Made by a program: the position numbers and the translations under genes. A DNA stretch of 64,000 nt from Opeltia flavorubescens. Lineage: Eukaryota > Ascomycota > Lecanoromycetes > Teloschistales > Teloschistaceae. Shown one piece after another: positions 32,059-42,333 of this stretch. Location of the stretch: assembly GCA_000442125.1 (NCBI GenBank), contig KE546966.1, positions 334,969 to 398,968 on the forward strand, given 5' to 3'. How positions within the stretch are numbered: the first letter of the stretch is position 1; each line of letters opens with the position of its first letter. The notes beneath the pieces were generated by a model. It was not told the DNA's origin. It saw nothing but the letters and a program-made list of their open reading frames with translations, and made no database searches.

Positions 32059-33434
32059 ATGGTTCTGAGCCGAATTTTGAGATCTCGAATTCAGTACCTG
32101 ACAACATCGCTAGCTGCNTTTGTATGTATGACCTTTACTCCAAAAGCCTCGACTAACACTACGAAACCAGCATCTTCCCCAAGCAAGAGCCATGCATATT
32201 CAGTCAATCCCCATGTGTATGTAACGCTTACTTATCTGGCTCATTGACCCTATCTCTGCATGCATCTGACCTATTTCGATTTCTAAGGGGTTGGCTCCAG
32301 CAACAATTATGCCTACCTTGTTACAGACGAGGCTTCCAAAGACGCCGTCATCATTGACCCAGCCAATCCACCAGAGTAGGTATATGTAGAGTTCTATGAG
32401 AGCGACATTGAAACTGGTTCTGACTCTGCTATCATCCAGAGTCGCACCAGTGCTCAAGGAAGCCATTGACGCTGGCAAAATCAATCTGACTGCTATCATC
32501 AACACCCACCAGTAAGTCCTCTCCTAGTCCGGCCTATATTCCCCATTCTCATTCTCTAGAAAGCCATTGGGATCATGCCGGCGGTAATGATAAGATTGTA
32601 CGAAAGCCTCACCATGTTTTATGAAAGGACTCGCTCAATTTTCCCAGCTGTCACAGTTCAAGAGCCTCAAATTACCGGTGATTGGCGGCAAAGATTGTAA
32701 TAGCGTCACGAAAACGCCAAAGCATGAAGAGACATTCAAGATCGGACAGAAAATATCCGTCAAAGCTTTGCATACGCCTTGCCATACTCAGGACAGTATC
32801 TGTTGGCTGATGGAGGACGGTGATGAGAAGGTGGTGTTTACAGGGGACACCTTGTTCATTGGCGGTAATCATATCACGGGAGCAGCGGCGTCAATCTGAT
32901 TAACTAACCACGGGAAAGGCTGTGGTCGATTCTTTGAAGGCACCCCTGCCCAAATGCACACAGCTTTAAACGAGACATTGGCCAGTCTACCCGACGATAC
33001 TAAAGTCTATGTACGTCTTCTTCATTCCCGAAAATATGTATGTGCGGTTGTTGACCCAGAGCAGCCAGGTCATGAATACACCAAACAAAACGTCAAGTTC
33101 CTCGCCACCGTTCTCGACACAGAACCAGTAAAGAAGCTCCAATCATTCGCAGAGAATAATCAGCAAACCCAAGGAAAATTCACCATCGGTGACGAAAAGG
33201 CAAGTAATATTCCTCCGCTCCCGGCGGCAACTCGGAAAAGGGTGATATTGACATTACGTGCAGCAACATAATGTATTCATGCGCGTAACCGTAAGTTGTG
33301 TTCCAAGGACATATCGGAACCCGACGGATGAATCGTTGACCGTTTCCTAGGACCCAGCGGTGCAGAAGGCGACAGGGAAAACGGATCCGGTAGACGTCAT
33401 GGGCAAGTTACGGGAGATGAAAAATAACATGTGA
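32059..33434 (+). CDS. glo2: Hydroxyacylglutathione hydrolase (glyoxalase II)
   Basis: Ten exons: 32059-32121, 32171-32216, 32288-32375, 32440-32511, 32564-32597, 32648-32864, 32919-33010, 33065-33199, 33264-33290 and 33351-33434 give 285 residues. A second in-frame ATG at 32192 (residue 29) gives a 257-residue form that starts like cytosolic enzymes (MHIQSIPMW). The upstream segment [19 protein letters not shown] looks like a mitochondrial presequence. The metallo-beta-lactamase motif THHHWDHAGG (88-97) fixes the acceptor of exon 5 at 32563, because the alternative AG at 32559 breaks the HxHxDH spacing. The intron after exon 8 is GC-AG. The enzyme hydrolyses S-D-lactoylglutathione in methylglyoxal detoxification. 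One N (32118) lies in exon 1. Confidence 0.92.
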
Positions 33435-33947
33435 ATTTGATCTGTTTCATTTCTTGAAAAACCAATCATGCAAGGAGCGGGGATCCTTGGTGGGCTGATA
33501 GGGTTTTTGATCGATAGGCCGCCGTCGACTTCGAAAGTGAAGCTGTAATCACTCACTGTATTATATCTATTGGGTTTACACAATCCATGGGTACGGGCCC
33601 CATATTGAACCGGTCTTTTTATATCCTTGCTGTGAGTATTGAGCTGTACCGATCAAGGATGACGTCAACCGCATCTATTTCTCTGCAGCTGCATGAACAT
33701 TGTGGTTACTGTTGATTGATCGTTTCATTACTTCAATGAACAGCAATAGTGTCCTGTGATTTCCATTTCTAAAACTCCCGACGGACCCAATTGCACCTAC
33801 CGTAAACAACCTTTTATCTTTCAAGTTGCACGAGTAACAACTTACAACTCTCGAGGACCTTAAAGTTCAACTCTTGAGTTCCTGTTCTTGATCGATATCC
33901 ACCATCAAAACCCTATCTAGCCATTCCATTTCCCTTGAACCATCATC
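33435..33947. other. Intergenic region glo2 / DUF1264 gene
   Basis: No gene is seen. It contains CT-rich promoter-like sequence close to the next start codon. Confidence 0.5.
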
Positions 33948-34821
33948 ATGAGTACTACCNGGGAAGAAACCCACGGTGCCGCAGGTGCTCCACTCACCAC
34001 CAAGAGCAAAGTCCTTGAGACCGGTGCTTCCATGGTGCAGGTAAGTCCTCTCGAGCATTCATACGTTTTCCTTTTTACCATCTCACTGTATCCCTCACCC
34101 TCTCTCATAGAGCTTCAAACCGGTCAAAGCTCTTTGTGCTCACCTCAACGCCTTTCACATCTACGCAGCCGAACCCAATCGTTGCGTAGAAGCAAACCAT
34201 TACTGTGCTCACATTAACGAAGGTAAAGTCTTTCTTCTCTTCAAAAAATTCACTTTGTCACGGATGTTCAAATCCTAACCGGAGAAATCCTTACCGCGTA
34301 GACATCCGTCAATGCCTCATTTATGACACACCCGAGCCCACCGCCAAACTCATCGGCATCGAATACATGATCTCCGAAAAACTGTACAAAACCCTCGACG
34401 CCACCGAGCGTAAACTCTGGCACTCCCACGTCTTCGAGGTCAAATCTGGGTTGCTCTTCATGCCAGGCCCCGACGGTTTGCCAACAGGAGTCTGGGAGCA
34501 AGCTGAACTTAAAGAAATGGAGGACATCGTCGGGTTGTATGGCAAGACGTACCATTTCTGGCAGGTTGATCGTGGCGAAAAGGTGCCGTTGGGAGAGCCG
34601 GTGTTGATGGGGAGCTTGACGCAGGATGGGCAGGTTGGAGAGGCGTTGAAGGCGTTGTGGAAGGAGAGAGACGCGAAGTTTGGGATTAGTACGGAGCAGA
34701 AGAAGGAGAAGCGGGAGTACATTGAGAAGCCAGTAGTGCATGAAGGTGAGCAGTGGCTTGGATTATTTTTGAGGAAGTCACTGACGAAGTTACAGATGCC
34801 GATCAGGCTTGGAAGAAATAG
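33948..34821 (+). CDS. DUF1264 family protein (oil-body-associated-like)
   Basis: Four exons: 33948-34040, 34111-34222, 34302-34745 and 34796-34821 (introns of 70, 79 and 50 bp) give 224 residues. Family features are visible: the [12 protein letters not shown] segment, [17 protein letters not shown] (spanning an exon junction), [30 protein letters not shown] and the [13 protein letters not shown] block. DUF1264 proteins occur in plants, fungi and bacteria. In plants some associate with oil bodies, and the biochemical role is unknown. The final exon encodes only the last eight residues. The fifth codon contains an N (33960), so that residue is undetermined. Confidence 0.88.
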
Positions 34822-35786
34822 AGAACATGTAAAGAGAGGAAATCTTTTCTGGGAACAAGTAGCTTAGAAAGGCTACCACGGCTGAAATGAATGTACGATA
34901 GCAATAAGAGCTGACACTTCCACTCTACCACATCTCAAAAAAACTGAACTCGGCCACCGCCATCTGTATCCTCAGTCTCCAACGAACCCAGCAGTAGATG
35001 CCTAGGGTTCCAACTCAGTAAAGAGCCAATTTGAACACTACAGGAGTCTGCGCGCTCGTGTTAGAGACACAGCAAACGTTGCTTCGATCTTGCTTCTCTG
35101 TCCACACTCGCTCACCCTGGGAGGTTGGAGGTGGCGGGCTCTAGCAATATCGAAGCTGTGCAGAATGAGAGGTCTTTGAATTGAAAGGCTCTCTTTCTCC
35201 ATTAGGGTTGAGGGGTTCATTGATATCCTTGACTCGACGTCCCATGATCGATGATTAAGATACTCCGCCATTGTATTCCTTCGCCACACGGCAAGATATA
35301 GCGTTTCATGGAAAGTATGTCATCGCTCTGTAAAGGTCTACAGTGTACGAGATCTATTCCCGCCCGAAGAAGTTCCATAGATTACAGACTTCGAAAAGCA
35401 ATGATATCGAGAACAAAAATTCGAATGAGAGGTCCAAAAGGTGGCACTAGTCCTCCTCCATCCCTAGCGCAATCTACAAATTTCCTTGGCGCCCACAATC
35501 CAATCCACCACAGCACATCGAACCTCAACCACAAACCCCATAACCAAAGCGCGCACCGNACACAACTCCTCCATACCCCGCAGAAACACCAATTTGTAAG
35601 TCTTATAAACATCCATTCCATCTTCAAGCGCATCCCCTTCCCAGCGGCGCTGCGCCTGCGCAAGTCAAGTCAATTCAATCAACTTACATACATATATATC
35701 TAAAGTTCAGAGCCAGCTGACCAAATCCCACAGTCGCACTCAGTTTTTCAAAATTGCAAGAGGGAGGATTTGAAAACGAGCACAAT
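34822..35786. other. Intergenic region upstream of rps29
   Basis: About 965 bp. The last 250 bp are C/T-rich, as is common in ribosomal-protein promoters. The open frame at 35308-35703 is read as 5'UTR or promoter rather than a gene. One N lies at 35559. Confidence 0.5.
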
Positions 35787-36476
35787 ATGTCCCATGAATC
35801 AATCTGGTATTCCCGCCCGCGCATCTATGGGAAGGGATCACGTTCTTGGTATATCACTCTCTTCATCTATCCTTCCCTACCGCTTCGAATCCCCCTTCTT
35901 CCAAAAAAACCTCTCGTTCTTCGCAGGCCAAGAAAAACCCACAATGCAAAAAGGCTCCCCACAAGCACCATTATCTCTCCACCACAACTCTCTCATCTCA
36001 TACTCCCTCCCAAAAATCCTTACAATCTTTCCTCCCAGCAACCATACCTTAGCCAAGCTGACAAGCTATCTCTTGAATAAATAGCCGCGTATGCACGCAC
36101 AAAGCGGGTCTGATCCGAAAATACGGCCTCAACATCTGCCGTCAATGTTTCCGCGAGAAGAGCCAGGACATCGGGTTCACGAAGGTTAGTCTTTTGGTCT
36201 TTCTATTTCTTCACAGATCTACGTTTGTGTTCTTTGAAAAAGGCTTTCTCTTTTCTTGTGTTGTCTTGTTTGTGTGGTAGTCGGGAAGATTGGACTGGAG
36301 TGGTAGATGCTTGGGCGAGGGGGGATGATACTGTGCATTCGATTTTCTTCGCATGGGTCCCAGTCAGATGAGGGGACGGGGAGGCGGAGGAAGACCTGTT
36401 TCTTTCCCGTCGTATACTTCCACCAAAATCTGTACTTTACTAACGTGGTCTATGACGCGATATCTAGCACCGATGA
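35787..36476 (+). CDS. rps29: 40S ribosomal protein S29 (uS14)
   Basis: Three exons: 35787-35848, 36085-36184 and 36468-36476 give exactly 56 residues, the normal length of eukaryotic S29. The zinc-binding cysteines lie in the pairs CRVC and CRQC, and [15 protein letters not shown] is diagnostic. The last exon is nine bases (His, Arg, stop). It follows a 283-bp intron with a perfect TACTAAC branch site at 36439-36445 and ends CTAG. The first intron is also long (236 bp), unlike the roughly 50-bp introns of the neighbours but common in ribosomal-protein genes. The protein binds 18S rRNA in the 40S head. Confidence 0.92.
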
Positions 36477-37547
36477 GTACCATTCAGACCCACAATTTTC
36501 GAAGCCCGGGAAGTTTAGAGGAGGGGAAGGGAAGGAGAATGTAGCACGATGGGGAACATGATGAGATAGAAAATCAATGAGAAAACCTTCCTCCACTACT
36601 GTCTCAATGCATGCATGCAAAAACCCTGACATCGAATCACATCACGTGCACATCATTCACAGAAAAAAATCCATTTCAACATGACGAACTATCTCCACCC
36701 CATCCCCTGCCTTCGTTAACACAACCGACAAACCCCAACACACCCCCCTGCCTTCCCACCAACGTAAACCGTCACCACCATTTTGCCCCCTTCGCCCAAT
36801 CCGCGCACCTCTGCCCTCACACCCCCTTGCCCCGTGCCCAGCACCATCTAACCTCCCAACCATCAGCAACCACTTTGCCAAACCTCGCCATATTTATTGA
36901 CAGCCCGGCTTGGAAGGAGCATATTAGCCTTCCATTCTCCTTAGAGTTGAAATACTATGTTATTTTAGTAGAGTGGACTTACTATAGAAGACGATATCGG
37001 CGCGAACGGGGATGCTTCTGAAAGAGGTTATTCTTTCTCTCTCTCGCGGTCGTTGCTACTAGGGCTGTTGGCTGCTGCTGTTGCTTTCATTGCTGAGGAG
37101 TAGGAGGAAGAGGAGGAGGGGGTTGCGGGCGCAGCGAGGGAGAAGAGTGATGAGGACGGGGAAGGGAGCCAAGTTGCTGGTGCTGAGGACATTGTTGAAG
37201 TCTGCATATCGATTATTTCTGATAGTGACGCTAATAGGTAGCTGTACTACAGTTGATGATGACGTGGGAGCTGGTGCTGATGATAAAGATGTTCAAGATG
37301 GTGGTGTTATTGATGATTGTGAAATGATTGTGCCTGCACTAGTGATAAGCATGGCTCGGCGACGAGGTAAAAAAGGACTAAGCAAATGAACTTACCTGGC
37401 GAAATAAGGATACATATGATAGAGATATGAGATACTAAAGACAGCATTCTTGCACCTTGAGACTTGTTTTCAACGGCCATCTTGAGCCTATATGTATATC
37501 TCACCCCCGAAGGGCAGATGCCCACTCATTCACTTCTGCTACTCTGG
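36477..37547. other. Intergenic region rps29 / snf4 (convergent 3' ends)
   Basis: About 1.07 kb. C-rich on the + strand at 36700-36880, then GA-rich at 37085-37160. Open frames are low-complexity. No gene is supported. Confidence 0.5.
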
Positions 37548-38904
37548 TCAATCTACCCTAGAGTCTTCACCCTCCCCTTCAAGGAGGATGTATTCAAGGA
37601 TATCGCTGAGGGTCAACACGCCCACCAGCCGGCTATCCTCATCGATGACAACGAGACGGTGAACACGAGATTTGCGAATGGTATCGAAGATGGTATCCAG
37701 GCGGTCATCGATGTGACATGTGTAGATACCAGGGAAATCCTATAACAGGACCAGTGAGCAAAGAATTGCTATGAGCGGGAAAGAATACACACCTCTGAGC
37801 GTTTCTGCAAGGCTTCACCGACATTCAAATTCAGCTCATCGTAATTAGCCCCTTTGATCAACGTGATCACATCCACAGCTTCGAAGACATTGGTCACGAC
37901 ACCTATATGGTCAGCCATTTGTCAAGATCATACTTTGGGCCGACTCACCATCGCTGTTGAGAATTGGCACACTAGATATGTTACAGTTGACAAGCTGATG
38001 GATAACATCAAACACGGGTGTCTCCATCTTTGCCGTCTCCAAATTCTTGTAAGTACCCAATTTCAGATGTCTCAAAGGCTTTCGCAGTAATTGAGTCTCA
38101 TGAACGTTGACCGCCACAAACTTGAGAATCCGGTATTGAGTGACGACGCTGACTACCATAGCCCGTCCAGTCTCGTCATCGATGTCCACGAGCGGTATTC
38201 GCCGAGCGCGAGTTTCCAGCATACGACGGCATGCTTCATAGAGCGGCTTGAGGGGATGTATTGAGGCCGTTTCGAGTGGAGAAACACCGATTGCTTTCTC
38301 GATATCTGTGCTTAAGGTCAGAGGGAGGGACCCAAGAAAAAGCCCACGAGCGCCTACCTCGAAGACTGTTGAGCTTGAATTGATCAATGCGATTAACTGC
38401 GTCAGGATTCTGCCAGTAGTACTGGATCAAGTTGATATAGTCTGAAGTCGTGAGTAGTCCAGCGAATGTCGACGTTTTCGAATCCCACAACGGCGCTGAA
38501 ACAATGCCTAGGGGACCGTCAGAACCTCCGTCCATACAGCCTACACGCAGCGAGAGCTCACCATTCTGGGTCAATATTGTCAAGCTCTTTTTTACCAGGA
38601 GAGAAGTATCGAAGATGATCAGGCGGAAGCTCAGTGGAAGGACGTCGTAACTGGTGCGAACTTTGAGAAAATCGCGGATCCGTTGCTGCAAGGTACGGAT
38701 TTTGATCAGCCACTGTTCTACCCGTAACTCCAACACAATGACTAAGGGGGATAAGAGGAGACTGACCAGTGCTATGCGCTGATCCCGATCAATCGCGCTT
38801 TCAGGCTTTGGCGAAGTCATGGGCTGCGATTGTCCTCGTGGACGCAGGTAGGAGGAAGGTTGTACGAAGCCACCGTGGCCGGGGATGACTGGCAGGCTAG
38901 CCAT
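37548..38904 (-). CDS. snf4: AMPK/SNF1 gamma subunit Snf4 (four CBS motifs)
   Basis: Six exons: 38904-38767, 38685-38562, 38507-38358, 38305-37949, 37902-37793 and 37739-37548 give 356 residues (introns of 81, 54, 52, 46 and 53 bp). After a Ser/Pro-rich N-terminus comes FLKVRTSYDVLPLSFRLIIFD, then VSAPLWDSKTSTFAGLLTTSDYI (CBS1), ARRIPLVDIDDETGR (CBS2), NISSVPILNSDG..NVFEAVDV (CBS3) and RVHRLVVIDDEDSRLVGVLTLSDIL (CBS4). Snf4 binds adenine nucleotides and regulates the Snf1 kinase, which controls the switch away from glucose. The Adr1-like gene in the same window belongs to a family that acts in that pathway in yeast, but the two are 25 kb apart and no linkage is implied. Confidence 0.93.
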
Positions 38905-39327
38905 CTTCGCCCAATAGCAGGTGTGGACGCCCAAGCTTTTGTGGCTTTCGTGGGACGGGTAATTAAGCTTTAGCAGGATGATAGTGTGGGTGTGTACCCA
39001 GGTTATGGCTTTGTATTTGAAATGAGATACCCTGCTGCCACATAATCGAGGAGGTTGAGTTGTGGAAATTGAACACTTGCTATCAGTGCCATTAGACTGT
39101 ATGACTAGGATCAAAAACCTGCATACTTGGGCTGCGGTTAGTGAAAAATTTCTTATCGAAGGACGTCAAAAGTGACTTGACATGTGAAGATCCAAATCGG
39201 GGTGATACTAGACGTGGACGCTTTTCCCATCTTGACTTAGCGTACTGGGACAATCAAATTTTGAAGTAGACTTCACTCCCTCGTATTGTCTACATCTAAT
39301 GTACATATTTTTAATGACCCTATTTCT
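38905..39327. other. Intergenic region snf4 / las1
   Basis: About 420 bp between two - strand genes. No gene is seen. It holds the snf4 promoter and las1 3'UTR. Confidence 0.5.
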
Positions 39328-40724
39328 TTACAAAACCCCAATGGGCGTACCCAAAGTGGCATTGGATCTTTGCCATCCATCAAATGAGTGCTCTGTGTCT
39401 GCTGCATTATGCCCAGTGTCGGGAGTGTCTTCAGGCAACATGCTTTTGGTGACCTCTAGTCCTCCTTCAGCCTCCGCTACCAACGGACCGTATAGATTTC
39501 GAGCTGCATTGCTTGTAGAGGATCTCGTGATTGTACTGGCTAAAGCAATGGACCAAGGGTTGGGATTCTCTAAGCACGTTGACACTATCCCCATGACGTC
39601 CAGCTTGGCTCGTTTTGTCGCTTTCCTCCAAGTCTCAGTCGTAAAGATCTGTGTGAGCCATGACGTGATCTTCTCTGAAAACGTATCTCCTGCGGTGTCC
39701 GACTTCCGAGAAACAGTAAGACATGCAACCATTCTCTGGACCAGCACCGCTGAGAATGAGCTATCAAGTTCTGCAAGCCTCAAAAGCAAATAATCCCATA
39801 GGACATGCATATCAATATTTGTTTGACTAGATACTGGGATATTAGCCAGCTTCGATACAAGCTTGCTGATTTGCTTAACCTTTCGATATCTCCGATTATC
39901 ATGCGTTCGTCAACAAGAATATAAGCAAGCTCCTTCGATGCCTTCATATCTGCTCGGCAAATTTCCAAAAGCTTAGAAGTGGTATTTTCAATAAGCTGTG
40001 AGCGAAGATTTAAGTTTGAACCCTCTAGGGCCTCAGGGTAGGCGGTGCTATAGTTTTGGAGAATAGCTCTTAATGACTCGCTGCGGGTGTTGTGTCGATA
40101 CTTTGATGAAGATACCTCCAGCTCGCTAAGGTGGTCATCGTCCAGGTGTCTCCAATAATCGTTCCAAAGCCAGCTCAAAGCCCTCTCCGCAGCCTGGCGT
40201 AACACCACAAGCGAAGGCAGTTCTCCATGGATGGCTTCATGACGAAGTTCCACGAATGAAGCCGGTAGTTGGAGCTCCTTTGCCTTGTCGTACATTGAAA
40301 CCTTATACTTGCTGTCCTGTTCCGAATCCACAAGTCCTGTGACAAACCTGCAGAGGGCGGTGCAATAGCATGCTCTTTTCGATAGTGCCGAGATGAGACT
40401 GTTTTGGACGCTATCGGTTAGGATTGCTTCGGTGATGTACCATGTTGATTCTATATCATGGGGAAGTCCGCCCCGTAGCTTCCAAGCTTGGACCTATCCT
40501 AACATCAATCGGATAGAACTCATGACACCTCTAGTCACGGTCAAGCAAGGATTAATTTCCAAGCGACACTGCGAACTTTTTACTCCCTTGAGATCTTGCA
40601 GCATACTTACCTGGCTGCAGGCTTTGCGTCTTATTTGAGGCGTCGTATTCGACTTGTAGAGTGAGTCTCGCACGTACAGCAGCTCATTGTGATTGCGCCA
40701 CGGGGTAATCGTGATTGAAGCCAT
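39328..40724 (-). CDS. las1: Pre-rRNA endonuclease Las1 (HEPN)
   Basis: Three exons: 40724-40611, 40493-39880 and 39826-39328 (introns of 117 and 53 bp) give 408 residues. The N-terminal Las1 domain contains WKLRGGLPHDIEST, and the HEPN nuclease motif RHxxxH appears as RHEAIH at 122-127, followed by GELPSL. The C-terminus ends GWQRSNATLGTPIGVL, in keeping with the conserved Las1 ending. Las1 cleaves ITS2 in pre-rRNA together with the kinase Grc3. The second intron's acceptor must be the TAG at 39827-39829. Using the nearer upstream CCCAG would put a stop in frame. Confidence 0.9.
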
Positions 40725-41118
40725 ATCATGATGAAGCCAGCATGGGGGAGATCTAGACTTTTCTGCATATGGGTCGGCCTGCAGGGTCGGCGGTTGTGGC
40801 GTGTCGATCTCTTTACGAGCCGCATCAGCTTTATGATTGGCTCGTATGAACGGAACAAGCGGAATTCAAAACCCTCTTCAAACGATGCTTTCGAAAAGAT
40901 GGCGGCTGAAGATAATTGATTGCAAAAGTAATTTCTACATACACATCGAAATTGCTCCTAATTGGGTATGTTCGCTCTATGTATGCGCCTTCCGAGAATC
41001 GATACCAGATCGATTCTATAGCTTAACCTGGTCTTTGGGTATCTCCCTATACGTATGTCATGAATGAAATCAAATCTTTTGCTGTTCGAGATACATCCCC
41101 TGTCAATGAAAAAATAGC
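40725..41118. other. Intergenic region las1 / 404-aa gene
   Basis: About 390 bp. No gene is seen. Confidence 0.5.
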
Positions 41119-42333
41119 TCAAAACCACATGAAGTTCTGAACGGATGGTTCCGAAACCTTTGACGGAAAAACTTGCATTCCCTGGTTGAAAGACATGCAG
41201 CTGGCGTACGGGTCGTCACTATCGAAGAAGAATGACTGATTCGAAAGATCGCCATAGGACGGGTAGAAGGTTGGCTGCATCTCCGCCTGTGCAGGGGCAT
41301 GCGGGAGGTCCTCTTCCGCTTCGTCCGTGGAGGAGCCCTCGTCCTCATCCTCGTCATCATCTACCTCCTCACTAGGCCGTGGTTGCCATGTTTCTTCCAG
41401 CTTCAAGCCTTTACCTTGCGGTGCTGCAAGAAGTTGGCTAATGCGATCCACCGAGGTATTAGGCGTCGAAAGTTCCTTACGGCTGGGCCCATCATATAGG
41501 CCCATTCCTATCAGTTCCTTACTTCGCTGCTTGGTGACCTGTGGCGGGTTCGGGGGCTGTAGGTATTGAGCAGCGTCACATGCATATTGATTTGTAGACA
41601 ACATTGCTTCATGCTGCGTTGGGTAAGTCGTATGATCCGAGGGAGTTTGGAGGGATTCCTTCGTTTGAAAAGTAAAAGGGTACTGGCCGTAGGTAAGGGC
41701 GAGTAATGCATCTTGCGGCGATAGCTGCATGGCATGCTCGTACGATGAAGGACGGAAGGGATTGTCATTGATGACTCCGTGAGTATAGTCAGACATCGGT
41801 GGTTGAGTATAGTCATTCAATAAGATATCTCGTCTCTGAGCTTCCCAAGGTTGAGTCATTTCCGACGAGGGTTGTACCGTACAATCAGAAAAGTCGGTGA
41901 AGTATGACTCTTGAGGCGCTGTAGTTGGATAGTATGAAATGTCTCTGTCATGGGGCATTTCTTGGGAGTAGTCATCGAGACAATATGAACCAGGATGCCA
42001 AGTCACCGGTCGTGTTGTCGATGATGAACCATTATGTCTCGTTCTCGGAGCGGTAGCTTTTGCTGCTTGCGGAAAGTGCTGCAAAGGTTGCGTCGTTGGA
42101 GGTTTGCTGCGAATGCTATGTGCTGCTGTAGTCCGTCGCCGCTGGACCCCAAGTGGAGTGCCACTACTGCTGTGGGGTTTGATGACTCGAGTGTTTCCTC
42201 TTGTGCTGCCTGGCGACGAGTGATTTGATTTGGCTGACAGTCGTCGGAAAAGTTGAGCCCTGGCCATTTGATTGGAGACATCGTGAAGCATGACATTGAT
42301 ATCGGTAGTATACGCATCCATCGAGCAGCTCAT
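41119..42333 (-). CDS. Conserved-looking hypothetical protein, 404 aa, disordered
   Basis: Single exon from the ATG at 42333. A second in-frame ATG four codons later fits equally well. An N-terminal helix (about 10-32, NVMLHDVSNQMARAQLFRRL) precedes a Ser/Thr/Arg-rich basic stretch, a Tyr/Gln/Pro-rich middle, a compact motif SKELIGMGLYDGPSRKEL (about 280-300), then GKGLKLEETWQP and a strongly acidic tract. There is no known DNA-binding domain, membrane segment or signal peptide. The mix of basic and acidic disordered regions with Gln/Tyr-rich stretches suggests a nuclear or regulatory protein, but this is inference. Its upstream region is nearly 6 kb without genes, as often seen at developmental regulators in filamentous fungi. 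Confidence 0.75.
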   Translation of the reverse strand: MSCSMDAYTTDINVMLHDVSNQMARAQLFRRLSAKSNHSSPGSTRGNTRVIKPHSSSGTPLGVQRRRTTAAHSIRSKPPTTQPLQHFPQAAKATAPRTRHNGSSSTTRPVTWHPGSYCLDDYSQEMPHDRDISYYPTTAPQESYFTDFSDCTVQPSSEMTQPWEAQRRDILLNDYTQPPMSDYTHGVINDNPFRPSSYEHAMQLSPQDALLALTYGQYPFTFQTKESLQTPSDHTTYPTQHEAMLSTNQYACDAAQYLQPPNPPQVTKQRSKELIGMGLYDGPSRKELSTPNTSVDRISQLLAAPQGKGLKLEETWQPRPSEEVDDDEDEDEGSSTDEAEEDLPHAPAQAEMQPTFYPSYGDLSNQSFFFDSDDPYASCMSFNQGMQVFPSKVSEPSVQNFMWF

